Of a DNA stretch of 64,000 nt, positions 30,951-39,769 are shown piece after piece (position 1 is the first letter of the stretch; every line of letters begins with the position of its first letter). The notes beneath the pieces were generated by a model, which did no database searches, was not told the origin of the DNA, and saw nothing but the letters and a program-made list of their open reading frames with translations. The DNA comes from Terrirhizobium terrae. Lineage in GTDB: Bacteria > Pseudomonadota > Alphaproteobacteria > Rhizobiales > Rhizobiaceae. Both the position numbers and the translations under genes were made by a program. The stretch is taken from positions 4,129,501-4,193,500 of the forward strand of contig NZ_CP104992.1 in the NCBI RefSeq assembly GCF_030323265.1. The letters are read 5' to 3'.

Positions 30951-33632
30951 ATGGCCTTTTATACGTCTTCTGCAGCACCCGGCGCACCGGCGACCCAGTC
31001 GTTCGGAATAAGCTATTTCCTGCCTGCCATCGTGGTTGTGGTGGCCGTAACCATTGGCGTCGTTCAGGCCGATCGCGAACAGCACGAACAGTTCCTGTCC
31101 GAACAGCGGCTTGTCGCATCGGAAAGACTTGCCCAGGTATCCTCCAGGCTGGAGACGCAGATCCACGGCAACGTCAATCTCGTCCACGGTCTGGTTGCCG
31201 CCATCGCTGCAAGCCCGGACATGAGCCAGCCGCAGTTCGCCGCGCTATCGGAACGAATATTTTCCGTCCCCTCGCAGTTGAGGAATGTTGTCGCCGCGCC
31301 TGATCTTGTGGTCAAGCTCGTCCATCCCCTCGAAGAGAATAAGTCGCTCATCGGTCATGACTATGCGGCGCATCCCAAGCAATCGGGTTCGGTCATGGAG
31401 GCCATCAAGCGCCGTAAGACCATGATCGCCGGCCCCGTGAAGCTGGATCAGGGCGGTTACGGGCTGCTCGTCCGCTACCCCGTCTTCAAACTGTCCAACG
31501 GGCATTTTTGGGGCATAGTTTCTTCGGTCATAGATGCTGATCGCCTGTACCGCGACAGCAACCTCAATTCCAATCGCCAACCTCTGGATATCGCCATATC
31601 CCGGCGCCCGCTTCCGCAGCCCAAGGACGTCTTTGTCGGCAACCCCGCCGTCTTCTCCGAAGACGCGGTGCGCACCCGCATCGAGCTCGGTTACGACACC
31701 TGGTATCTCTCTGCCGTTCCGAAGGGTGGATGGGTCGAGACCCCGCCCTCAATCGCGATATTCCGCCTGTATGCGGCGCTGATTGCCGTCGGCATCGTCG
31801 CTCCGATGATATGGGCGGGGCTGTTGATGAAGCAGCGGTACCGCACCCTCGTTACCCTGCAGCAACGGGAGGAGGAGCTCGGATCGATTTCCCATCGCCT
31901 CGGATTGGCCCTGGAAGCATCCGGCATCGGCGTATGGGAATACGACCCGGATAGCGGCAATCTGATCTGGGACCGCCGCATGCGAGAAATGTATGATGCC
32001 GCGCCGGATCGCTCGACATTCGGCTATGAAGACTGGAGAAACGCCATACATCCGGACGATGCCGCGGCCGCAGTGGCAGGTTTCCGCGAGACGCTCAATG
32101 ACGATTCTCCTTACGTCACCCAGTTCCGCCTTGTTTCCCCGCGAGGTGAAATCCGCCATATCCGTGCCAATGGGCGCGTTTACCGCCCGCCCGGTCGTCC
32201 GATCAAGGTCATCGGCGCGAACTGGGACGTGACCAACGACATGATGCTGCAGGCGGAACTGAACGATGCGCGTCAGCGCGCCGAGCAACAGAACGACCAG
32301 TTGCGCGCCACCCGCCGCACCCTCGAACACCAGTCGCTTCACGACGCGCTGACGGGCTTGCCCAATCGCCGCTTCCTCGACCAGTTTATGGATGCCGAGA
32401 ATACCGCTGATGCCAACCATCGCCTGGCTTTCATCCATGTCGATCTCGACCGCTTCAAGGAGGTCAACGACACGCTTGGCCACGCAGCCGGCGACGAGGT
32501 GCTGAGACAAACGACCGAACGACTGCTCAAGCTGATCGGCCACGACGAATTTGCCTCGCGCGTCGGCGGTGACGAATTCGTCGTCGTCACCAGCGGCCCG
32601 CAGGCCTGGCGCCGCTCGCGCGAACTGGCGCTTGCAATCGTCCGCTCGCTCGCCAAGCCGATCGAGATCGACGGCCAAAAATGCCGCATCGGCTGCAGCG
32701 CCGGCATCGCCTGCCAGACGGCCGCCGCAGAAGACCCACGCCAGCTTCTCGTCAATGCCGATATCGCCCTATATGAGGCGAAGAAGCGCGGCCGCAACCG
32801 CATGGAAGTCTTCTCCGAAGAACTTCGCATGGCCGCGGTGCGCCGCAAGAACACGTCGGACGAATTCCTGACGGCGCTCGAACACGATCAGATTGTGCCG
32901 TTCTTCCAGCCGCAATTCGACGCGTTGACGCTCGATATCGTCGGTGTCGAGGCGCTCGCCCGCTGGGATCATCCCGAGTTGGGCATCCTCGCCCCGGACA
33001 AGTTCCTCGATATCGCCGAAAGCCTCAACCGCGCGGCCGATCTCGATGCGATCATGCTGGACAAGGCCTTCTTCCAGTCCACCCGCTGGCAGGCCCTTGG
33101 CCTCGACATCCCGCATCTGTCCGTCAACATCTCGGCCCAGCGGCTAAAGGACGGCCGCCTGATGGACAAGCTGGCCGGCATGCATTTCCGGCCGGGCAGC
33201 CTTTCCTTCGAACTGCTCGAATCCATTTCCTTCGACGGCAATGACGACGAGCTGCGCCTCGCGACCAGCAGGCTGAAGTCTCTCGGCGTAGACATCGAGA
33301 TCGACGATTTCGGCACGGGCCACGCGTCGATCGTCAGCCTCCTCGAACTCGGCCCGAAACGCCTCAAGATCGACCGGAAGCTGATCGCACCGCTCGAAGC
33401 ATCCGCCTCGCAACGCAGACTGGTCGCCTCCATCATCGAGATCGGCAAGTCTCAAAATATCGAGATCCTGGCCGAAGGCGTCGAAACCCAGGCGCATATC
33501 GAGATCCTGCGCAATCTCGGCTGCCACGCGCTGCAGGGTTATGCCTTCGCCAAGCCCATGTCGGCGGAAGCTTTTGTCGACTTCGCCCGCGACTGGCAAA
33601 ATCGCGACCGGCTCGGCAGCGCCGTCGCGTGA
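30951..33632 (+). CDS. Sensor with CHASE-like, PAS, GGDEF and EAL domains
   Basis: An 893-residue membrane protein for c-di-GMP turnover. It has an N-terminal helix (about 20-38), a periplasmic CHASE-like domain, a second helix near LYAALIAVGIVAPMIWAGLL, a PAS domain (LGLALEASGIGVWEYD...), then GGDEF with RVGGDEFVV intact and EAL with GVEALARWDHPE, DDFGTGHAS and EGVET intact. Both cyclase and phosphodiesterase residues look present, but the I-site RxxD before GGDEF is not (EFAS region). Direction of activity cannot be read from sequence. Upstream intergenic DNA is AT-rich. Confidence 0.92.
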   Translation: MAFYTSSAAPGAPATQSFGISYFLPAIVVVVAVTIGVVQADREQHEQFLSEQRLVASERLAQVSSRLETQIHGNVNLVHGLVAAIAASPDMSQPQFAALSERIFSVPSQLRNVVAAPDLVVKLVHPLEENKSLIGHDYAAHPKQSGSVMEAIKRRKTMIAGPVKLDQGGYGLLVRYPVFKLSNGHFWGIVSSVIDADRLYRDSNLNSNRQPLDIAISRRPLPQPKDVFVGNPAVFSEDAVRTRIELGYDTWYLSAVPKGGWVETPPSIAIFRLYAALIAVGIVAPMIWAGLLMKQRYRTLVTLQQREEELGSISHRLGLALEASGIGVWEYDPDSGNLIWDRRMREMYDAAPDRSTFGYEDWRNAIHPDDAAAAVAGFRETLNDDSPYVTQFRLVSPRGEIRHIRANGRVYRPPGRPIKVIGANWDVTNDMMLQAELNDARQRAEQQNDQLRATRRTLEHQSLHDALTGLPNRRFLDQFMDAENTADANHRLAFIHVDLDRFKEVNDTLGHAAGDEVLRQTTERLLKLIGHDEFASRVGGDEFVVVTSGPQAWRRSRELALAIVRSLAKPIEIDGQKCRIGCSAGIACQTAAAEDPRQLLVNADIALYEAKKRGRNRMEVFSEELRMAAVRRKNTSDEFLTALEHDQIVPFFQPQFDALTLDIVGVEALARWDHPELGILAPDKFLDIAESLNRAADLDAIMLDKAFFQSTRWQALGLDIPHLSVNISAQRLKDGRLMDKLAGMHFRPGSLSFELLESISFDGNDDELRLATSRLKSLGVDIEIDDFGTGHASIVSLLELGPKRLKIDRKLIAPLEASASQRRLVASIIEIGKSQNIEILAEGVETQAHIEILRNLGCHALQGYAFAKPMSAEAFVDFARDWQNRDRLGSAVA

Positions 33633-33674
33633 TTGCCGGAACAGGCTGAAAACAGAACGAATGCACGGAACGGC

Positions 33675-33705
33675 TTGACCTTGCCCCTGGGTCCGCCCCG
33701 ATAAG
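33675..33705 (+). promoter_or_regulatory. Candidate MerR-type promoter with 19-bp spacer
   Basis: TTGACC (33675-33680) and GATAAG (33700-33705) are separated by 19 bp, the long spacing typical of promoters bound by MerR regulators, directly upstream of a merR-like gene. The dyad between them is weak, so this is tentative. Confidence 0.35.
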
Positions 33706-33735
33706 GATGCGGACTATAACCAGCGAGGTGATTCC

Positions 33736-34757
33736 GTGAGCCCATATCCAGCAGATCTTACCGCGTCGCAGGCCGTGCGGAGGCTCGGCGTATCTCGCAA
33801 GGCCCTCCTGCTTTACGAACGGCACGGACTGGTCGAGCCGCAACGATCGGCTGCCGGCTGGCGACTTTACGGACCGAATGAAATGGCGAGGGCGGCGGCC
33901 GTCGTGGAGATGCGCAATCTCGGCCTAAGCCTGGCCGAGGTCAAGCGCATGATAGGCGGCGAACTGCAAGCAATGGACGCGGCTCTCTCGGCCCATCAGG
34001 CGAGGCTTGAGCGTCAGATCGACGTCGTTTCGGAAAGGCTGCGCGCAGTGAACGACCTTCGCGCGGGCATTTCCCGCGGGCACAAACCGACGCCAGAGGA
34101 ACTCGCTCATGGCCTTCGCCAGAGACCGAAGATCTCGGTTTGCTTCGACCTCCCTGGCCCTGGGGCGGTGAACGCTTCGAGTTTAATAGCGATGCGACGC
34201 TGATCTACATCGTCGGGCCGCTCGGCAGTGGCAAGACCCGCCTCGCGAAAGCGCTGGCCGGCAACATAGCGGATGCCATCTTCGTCGGCATGGGCCGGGA
34301 TGGCGACTGCGACGGCAAGCGAATGGCGGATGACGTTGAACTCGCCCGACGCGTGGATCGAGCCATGCGATGGATGGCCGAGGAAGGCGCGCGCGAAACC
34401 GCTGCCCTTCAAGCACTGCTCGTTGCCATAGAAAGCGATCCCGAAACCATCAAGGTCATCGACATGATCGAGCATGATCTCGACGCGGCCACCCAGCAGG
34501 CAGTCGCGGCATGGCTGAAACGCCCGGGCCGCAGCGTGCCGATCTTCGCCATGACACGCTCGTCGGCGATCCTGGATCTTGCAGCGATCGGCCCGCAGGA
34601 AGCAGTACTCTTCTGCCCTGCCAACCACAGCCCGCCTCTCGTGGTGGAACCACGCACCGGAGCCTTTGGCTTCGAGGCGGTCGAAACCTGCCTCGCGACG
34701 CCTGAAGTGCGCGCTCGGACTGCCGGCACGATTGCCTGGCGGCGGCAGGCCGCCTGA
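33736..34757 (+). CDS. MerR-family regulator fused to a P-loop NTPase domain (frame broken)
   Basis: About 340 residues after correction. The N-terminal MerR domain (ASQAVRRLGVSRKALLLYERHGLV, RLYGPNEMARAAAVVEMRNLG) is followed by a coiled dimer helix and then a P-loop NTPase with Walker A GPLGSGKTRLAKAL and a Walker B-like VIDMIEHD. The two parts lie in different frames; one base more in the CCC run 34152-34154 joins CFDLP to WPWGGERFEFNS. The start is GTG at 33736 with GAGGTG upstream. Ligand and target are unknown; autoregulation is possible from the 19-bp-spaced promoter. Confidence 0.8.
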
Positions 34758-34762
34758 CGAAA

Positions 34763-34793
34763 AAGCCCCGCCGGCTATGAGCAGGCGGGGCTT
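34763..34793. terminator. Bidirectional rho-independent terminator
   Basis: Perfect 10-bp stem AAGCCCCGCC / GGCGGGGCTT with an 11-nt loop between the convergent merR-type gene and clpP, flanked by A and T-rich ends on both strands. Confidence 0.8.
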
Positions 34794-34818
34794 CAAAAGA
34801 ACCTATGGGTTCAGGCGA

Positions 34819-35439
34819 TCAGAGTTCGCTCTGCGACGTCACGATCTTCGACACCAGACCGTAGGAAACGGCTTCGTCGGCGGAGAGCCAGTAATCGCGG
34901 TCGATGTCCTTGGCGATCTTGTCTTCCGGCTGCCCGGTGGCCTTGGAGAAGATCTTGATCAGACGCTCGTTCATCTTGATGATTTCGCGGGCCTGGATCT
35001 CGATGTCCGAAGCCATGCCGCGGGTACCGCCGGACGGTTGGTGAAGCAGGAAGCGGGTGTTCGGAAGCGCGATACGGCGCTCTTTCGGCGCGGCCGCATA
35101 GATCAGCGCACCGGCGGAAGCGACCCAGCCGGTTCCGATCATCCAGACCTTGGGCTTGATGAACTTGATCATGTCATGGATCGAGATCGCCCGATCTCGA
35201 CGTGACCGCCAGGCGAGTTCACGTAGATGCGGATGTCGTCATCGCTGGCTGCCGAAAGGGCGACCAGCTGCGTGTTGACCTTCTGCGCCAATTCCTGGGT
35301 GATCGGCCCATAGATGAAGATCGAGCGCGACTTGAAAAGATCTCGCCTCAGTTTCCTTGCCCAGCGGCAATTCCTTGGTCTTGTCGTCGTTGTCGTCTTC
35401 GTCGTTCAGCACAGTCAGTGTCTCCTGCATGGGATTCAT
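34819..35439 (-). CDS. clpP: ATP-dependent Clp protease proteolytic subunit, paralogue (frame broken)
   Basis: ClpP serine peptidase of about 205 residues, degrading proteins with a ClpA/X partner. The catalytic Ser is in [13 protein letters not shown], the His in [10 protein letters not shown] and the Asp in [11 protein letters not shown]. The N-terminus [16 protein letters not shown] is that of a rhizobial accessory ClpP. The frame is shifted between 35343 and about 35190: after GKETEAR one extra base breaks [14 protein letters not shown], and two more extra bases in the block ending HVEIGDSIHDM bring the original frame back. The net change is three bases, so both ends are in phase. This points to consensus errors. 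Confidence 0.88.
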
Positions 35440-35627
35440 ATACCGGACATAATGTGTTCGCGGCCACAAAACAATGGAGGCAGGCCCGAAGCCACACGGT
35501 TAGCGGTGACTAAGGTGAATGACGTAGGAACTTCAGCCCGATAGCCCTTGATTGCCGTGGACAGGCCGGACGGTCCTGCCCTATTCTCGCCAACATCGAT
35601 TTTGCAGAACAAGATTACGGGGACCCG

Positions 35628-36212
35628 ATGTTCAAGCGCCTTTCACTGTCAGCCGCCATTTTCGCCGCCGCGGCGGCACCCGCTTTTGCCCATCTCAATC
35701 CGGAGGAACATGGTTCCTTCATGGCCGGCTTCTCCCACCCGCTTTTCGGCATGGATCATATCCTGGTGATGATCGCGGTCGGCCTCTGGGCTGCTCAGAT
35801 TGCCCAGGACGGAAAGCGGAGCGCTCTGTGGATCGTTCCGTCTGCATTCGTCGCGACGATGGCTGTCGGCTTCTCGCTGGCGCTTGCCGGCATCGAACTC
35901 CCGTTTGTCGAGCCCGCGATCCTTGCATCGGTCATTGCGCTCGGCCTTCTCGTTGCAGTGGCCGTTCGCCTGCCGACGGCAGCCTGCGCCGCGATCGTCG
36001 CGATCTTCGCTCTCTTCCACGGCCATGCCCATGGCGGTGAACTCGGTTCGGCGGGCGCGATGCAGTTCGGCATCGGCTTCGTCATCGCCACCGCCCTACT
36101 GCATGTCGCCGGCATAGCCCTGGGTCTCGGAATTTCGCGGTTCAGCCCCTATATCGCCCGCGTTCTCGGGGGCATCACCGCCCTGCTAGGTCTGTCGCTG
36201 GCCTTCGGCTGA
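35628..36212 (+). CDS. HupE/UreJ family metal transporter-like protein
   Basis: A 194-residue membrane protein with a signal-like N-terminus (SLSAAIFAAAAAPAFAH) and six helices. The family motif HPLFGMDHILVMIAVGLWAAQ and the second FHGHAHGGE block contain the His/Asp residues thought to bind nickel or cobalt. HupE/UreJ proteins serve nickel supply to hydrogenase or urease; neither lies here, so the metal and client are not known. GGGGA lies upstream of the ATG. Confidence 0.87.
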   Translation: MFKRLSLSAAIFAAAAAPAFAHLNPEEHGSFMAGFSHPLFGMDHILVMIAVGLWAAQIAQDGKRSALWIVPSAFVATMAVGFSLALAGIELPFVEPAILASVIALGLLVAVAVRLPTAACAAIVAIFALFHGHAHGGELGSAGAMQFGIGFVIATALLHVAGIALGLGISRFSPYIARVLGGITALLGLSLAFG

Positions 36213-36345
36213 GCGGAAACCTCGGGACAAAGCCGGAGACGGCCGCATTACCGCGAATTAACCTTCCGGCGGTTTGAAAAGCCGATACTCTCTCCTACCT
36301 CCCTGTGGATAACAACAGCCCCAAGGGGCTCACAGGGAGGCACTC

Positions 36346-37170
36346 ATGTCGCCGGAAGAACGCCAGCTTCTCAATGGACTTTTCGAACGGATCCGCACGG
36401 CATCCGCCACGCCGCGGGACAGGGAAGCGGAAGAACTGATCGAGCAGGAAACCCGCCGCCAGCCCTACGCCGCCTATTATCTTGCCCAGGCAGTCGCCGT
36501 GCAGGAAAAGGGGCTCGAAGCCGCTGCCAACCGCATTCGTGACCTTGAAGACCGCATACGCGAGCTGGAAGCCAGCGGAAGTGATCACCGCCGCGCCGAA
36601 CAGGGAGGAGGTTTTCTGAGTTCGATTTTCGGCTCATCACAGCCTCAACAACAAGCGCCAGTGCAGCAAAATTCCGGTCCATGGGACAGCACGGCGCGTG
36701 GGCCGTCCGATGACGGCCGTCGCCACGATGAAGGCTATCGTAGTCCGCAGCCCTCCTCTGGCTACCAAGCTTCAGCAAACCAGCCCGCCGGCCCATGGGG
36801 CGGTAACGCATATCGCGGCCCGTCCGCCGGCAGCAGCTTTCTGACCGGAGCACTCGGGACCGCGGCCGGGGTAGCCGGCGGCATGCTGCTCGCCAATTCC
36901 TTGTCGGGAATTTTCAGCAGCCATATGTCCGGAGCGGGCCTCGGCAATCCGCTCGCCGGTGCGGGCGCATTCGGCGCCTCGGAACAGCCTGCCGTCGAGG
37001 AGACCGTCGTCAACAACAACTACGGTGACGATGCCATCCGCGAGGCGTCAGACAATGGCGACGATGGCGGCGCCGCCGGTAATGATGGCTGGCAGCAGGC
37101 AGATTACGACAATGATGACGGCGCCTCTGATCAATCGGACTTCGGCGACGACAACAGCCTCGACATCTGA
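36346..37170 (+). CDS. DUF2076 family protein
   Basis: A 274-residue protein with the DUF2076 layout: an N-terminal helix MSPEERQLLNGLFERIRTAS, a coiled-coil stretch (AANRIRDLEDRIRELE), a low-complexity Gln/Pro/Gly linker, a short hydrophobic Gly/Ala-rich segment (TGALGTAAGVAGGMLLAN) and an acidic Asp-rich tail. It is probably a periplasmic ligand-binding-like or envelope protein; no activity is known. Confidence 0.82.
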   Translation: MSPEERQLLNGLFERIRTASATPRDREAEELIEQETRRQPYAAYYLAQAVAVQEKGLEAAANRIRDLEDRIRELEASGSDHRRAEQGGGFLSSIFGSSQPQQQAPVQQNSGPWDSTARGPSDDGRRHDEGYRSPQPSSGYQASANQPAGPWGGNAYRGPSAGSSFLTGALGTAAGVAGGMLLANSLSGIFSSHMSGAGLGNPLAGAGAFGASEQPAVEETVVNNNYGDDAIREASDNGDDGGAAGNDGWQQADYDNDDGASDQSDFGDDNSLDI

Positions 37171-37217
37171 GCCACACCCCGAACGGACCTCGGGTAACAG
37201 CACCAGTAAGTGTCAGG

Positions 37218-37550
37218 TCATGGACGGCGACGATACGTGCTTCGCTTGCCGGCGGATGTGATCATCCAGAAGGTCTTTCCGTCGTCATCCGTCACGATGC
37301 GGTCGCAGCGGTTGCGGCGGCTGTCGAAATGGATGCAGATCCTGCCATTCGCGATCGTATACACGCCGGGATATTTCCCGGCATGAAGGTAGCGTCCATT
37401 GGTCATGTATCGCATTCGACCATTCATGGTGTGGCCGACAGCAATCCGCTCGATTTCTGCCTTGGTAGCCGGCCGCTCGATGGCATGAGCCAGACTGCTT
37501 GAGAGAACCGATGCCAGCAAGGCGACACCTGAAATGCAAATGACCTTCAT
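37218..37550 (-). CDS. Secreted hypothetical protein, 110 aa
   Basis: A Sec signal peptide (MKVICISGVALLASVLSSSLAHA) precedes an 87-residue basic domain with two Cys and the repeat-like MNGRMRYMTNGRYLHAGKYPG. GGAGGAAG lies upstream of the start. Probably periplasmic. Function unknown. Confidence 0.78.
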   Translation of the reverse strand: MKVICISGVALLASVLSSSLAHAIERPATKAEIERIAVGHTMNGRMRYMTNGRYLHAGKYPGVYTIANGRICIHFDSRRNRCDRIVTDDDGKTFWMITSAGKRSTYRRRP

Positions 37551-37729
37551 CTCTTCCTCCAGCTTTAGATGGAGCTGAAGTAAAGCAGACTATCCGCGTC
37601 CCGACATAAATCTATGTTGGTCAACAATGGAGATAATCTGCTTATCGAGCAGTATTATCGGAAAGACTTCGCTTTGGGCGACCTCCGAAGGCGGCCGCTC
37701 GCTTCGCATCATGGCCGTCCTGGCGGCTC

Positions 37730-38193
37730 TCAGCCTCGACCGCGATAGGTGGGTACGCCCTGGTCAGGCAGCCATACACCGGCCGGAACTTCGCCCGTCT
37801 GCCAGAACACGTCGATCGGAATGCCGCCGCGCGGATACCAGTAGGCACCGATCCTCAGCCATTTCGGCTGCAGCAGCTCGACGAGCCGCTTGGCGATGTA
37901 GACCGAGCAGTCTTCATGGAATGCCCCGTGATTGCGGAACGAGGTGAGAAAAGCTTCAGCGACTTCGATTCCACCAGAAAGGCATCGGGAATGTAGTCGA
38001 TCACGATATGGGCGAAGTCCGGCTGGCCGGTCATCGGGCAGAGCGACGTGAATTCCGGCGCGGTGAAGCGTGTCACGTAATCCATGTCCTGGTTGCTGTT
38101 CGGTACGCGCTCCAGTACGGCCTCTTCCGGGCTCTTCGGCGCGTCCACCTGTTTTCCGAGCTGCGACAGCCCGCTGACATCCGTCATCGTCAT
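37730..38193 (-). CDS. queF: NADPH-dependent 7-cyano-7-deazaguanine reductase QueF (frame broken)
   Basis: Reduces preQ0 to preQ1 in queuosine synthesis; short (YkvM-type) QueF, about 154 residues. The catalytic Cys is in [13 protein letters not shown], followed by VESKSLKLF, the NADPH motif, and the C-terminal [21 protein letters not shown]. One base is missing near 37946-37950; restoring it joins KSLKLF to [14 protein letters not shown]. The start codon overlaps the stop of the CDF gene upstream, so the two are coupled. Confidence 0.94.
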
Positions 38194-39134
38194 TTGCCTG
38201 TTCCTTCCGGGCCTGCATGCCCTTCAACGTCTACCTTCTGTCCATGTGCGTGCTCGCCTTCGGGCTCGACATGGATCGCCAATGTGGCGCCGGGAATAAC
38301 CTCTTTGATCGCGTCTTCCAAGCGGTCGCAGATATCATGCGCTTCTCCGACGCTCATCGATGCGGGCACGACGAGATGGAAATCGATGAAGGCCGCTGCC
38401 CCTGCCCGTCTGGACTTGAGGTCGTGAACATCGAGCGCGCCAGTGGAATGGGTAGTGATCGCAGCGCGCACCGCTGCCTCCTCGTCCGGCTCCAGCGCCT
38501 TGTCCATCAGGCCGCCGAGCGAGTGGGAAATCACCTTGTAGCCCTGCCAAAGGATGTTGATCGCCACGAGGATCGCGAGCAGCGGATCGAGGATCGCATA
38601 GCCGGTGACGACAGCGAGGATGAGGCCGACGAAGACACCAGCCGAGGTGACGACATCCGACATGATGTGATGACCGTCGGCCGTCAGCGCAGGAGAGCGG
38701 AACTTTGTCCCGGTGCGGATGAGGATTGTCGCCCAGATTGCGTTGAAGACACCGGCAACCGCATTGATCGCAAGCCCCAGCGCCGGCGCCTCCATGACGG
38801 CCGGAGATGCCAGCGCGTCCCACGCCTCCTGGATGATCAGGATCGCCGCAACGACGATCAGCACACCCTCGACGACAGCCGAGATATATTCCGCCTTGTG
38901 ATGCCCGAACTGGTGGTCATGGTCTGCCGGACGCTCCGCATAGCGGATGACGAAATAGGCGATGAAGGCCGCCGTCACGTTGACGAAGGATTCCAGCCCG
39001 TCGGAGAGCAGTGCCACCGATCCGGTCACCCACCATGCCAGCATCTTCAGGCCCATCACGCCGATCGAGATGGGGATGCCCCAGAATGCCAGCCTGCCGA
39101 CGATGGATCTGTCCTCAACGGTAACGGTATTCAC
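38190..39134 (-). CDS. Cation diffusion facilitator (CDF) metal exporter
   Basis: A 314-residue six-helix CDF transporter exporting divalent metal ions by proton antiport. Metal-site motifs are [26 protein letters not shown] and [12 protein letters not shown], and the C-terminal domain ([22 protein letters not shown]) is the dimer/metal-sensing fold. The start is taken as GTG at 39134 with AGAGG upstream, giving [10 protein letters not shown]; the longer frame to 39185 begins only with TTG. The gene is coupled to queF. A promoter and terminator-like leader precede it, so metal or other signal-dependent attenuation is possible. Metal identity unknown. Confidence 0.88.
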   Translation of the reverse strand: MNTVTVEDRSIVGRLAFWGIPISIGVMGLKMLAWWVTGSVALLSDGLESFVNVTAAFIAYFVIRYAERPADHDHQFGHHKAEYISAVVEGVLIVVAAILIIQEAWDALASPAVMEAPALGLAINAVAGVFNAIWATILIRTGTKFRSPALTADGHHIMSDVVTSAGVFVGLILAVVTGYAILDPLLAILVAINILWQGYKVISHSLGGLMDKALEPDEEAAVRAAITTHSTGALDVHDLKSRRAGAAAFIDFHLVVPASMSVGEAHDICDRLEDAIKEVIPGATLAIHVEPEGEHAHGQKVDVEGHAGPEGTGK

Positions 39135-39192
39135 GGATCGCGCCTCTATTGCGTGTGCGAATGACTTGCAGGAGCCAAGCTCCAAAACGGCA

Positions 39193-39228
39193 AAACCGCC
39201 GCCACGACGGAGGTCGCGGCGGCGGTTT
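39193..39228 (-). terminator. Terminator-like hairpin in the CDF leader
   Basis: An 11-bp perfect stem AAACCGCCGCC / GGCGGCGGTTT, extended by a further 4 bp after one mismatch, is followed on the minus strand by TTTTGCCGTTTT. It lies between the promoter at 39240-39269 and the CDF start, so it would end or attenuate the CDF transcript. Confidence 0.7.
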
Positions 39229-39239
39229 CGGATGAGCGG

Positions 39240-39269
39240 TTCTATGCCTTAGACAGGGTCGGTTGTCAA
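39240..39269 (-). promoter_or_regulatory. Sigma-70 promoter upstream of the CDF gene
   Basis: TTGACA (39264-39269) and ATAGAA (39240-39245) with an 18-bp spacer (17 bp if CATAGA is used). The expected start point, about 39233, lies only a few bases before the terminator-like hairpin. Confidence 0.6.
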
Positions 39270-39403
39270 AGGCGCGCGGTTACTCCCTGCCCGACAATGT
39301 TCATCCCCAATATCTTGTTAGGCTTATCAAGAAAATCTGTACAAAAGAGATCCAACTAAGCTTATGTAACGTAAAACTAATAAAAATGGACCGATAGGCT
39401 GGG

Positions 39404-39634
39404 ATGGACACCAATATCCAATTCTTCATCGAATTCGACAAAGAAACGATGCGACGCTTCGACGTTACCCCCGCGCCGGACGGCAGCTATGGCGTGACCA
39501 CCACGATGCAGTTCGATGCCGGCTGGGAGAAGCCGGAAACGATTCTCAATTTTTCCGACAAGAAGAAGCTTGCCCGTCACCTCATCAACGAAGGCATCCC
39601 GCGCGAGGAAGTAGATAGGAAGCTCGGGGTCTAG
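39404..39634 (+). CDS. Conserved hypothetical protein, 76 aa
   Basis: A small acidic soluble protein (MDTNIQFFIEFDKETMRRFD ... EEVDRKLGV) with an alternating charge pattern; no membrane segment, signal or known domain. It lies in an AT-richer stretch upstream and ends in front of the trpEG terminator. Function unknown. Confidence 0.6.
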   Translation: MDTNIQFFIEFDKETMRRFDVTPAPDGSYGVTTTMQFDAGWEKPETILNFSDKKKLARHLINEGIPREEVDRKLGV

Positions 39635-39712
39635 GCATTTGGCGAAACGCGGGGCTTGCTGCTGCCTCAATCCTGAGCCCTGCTGATGGCCTCGCGTTTC
39701 GGTAAATCAGGA

Positions 39713-39758
39713 AAGAGGAGCCGGCAAGGGGAGAACTCACCCCTTGCCGGCTCCTCTT
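39713..39758. terminator. Terminator of trpEG
   Basis: A 19-bp perfect stem (AAGAGGAGCCGGCAAGGGG and its complement) with an 8-nt loop follows the trpEG stop on the minus strand; on that strand it is followed by CTTTCC. It can also end rightward transcription from the 76-aa gene. Confidence 0.85.
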
Positions 39759-39769
39759 CCCAAAACGGC

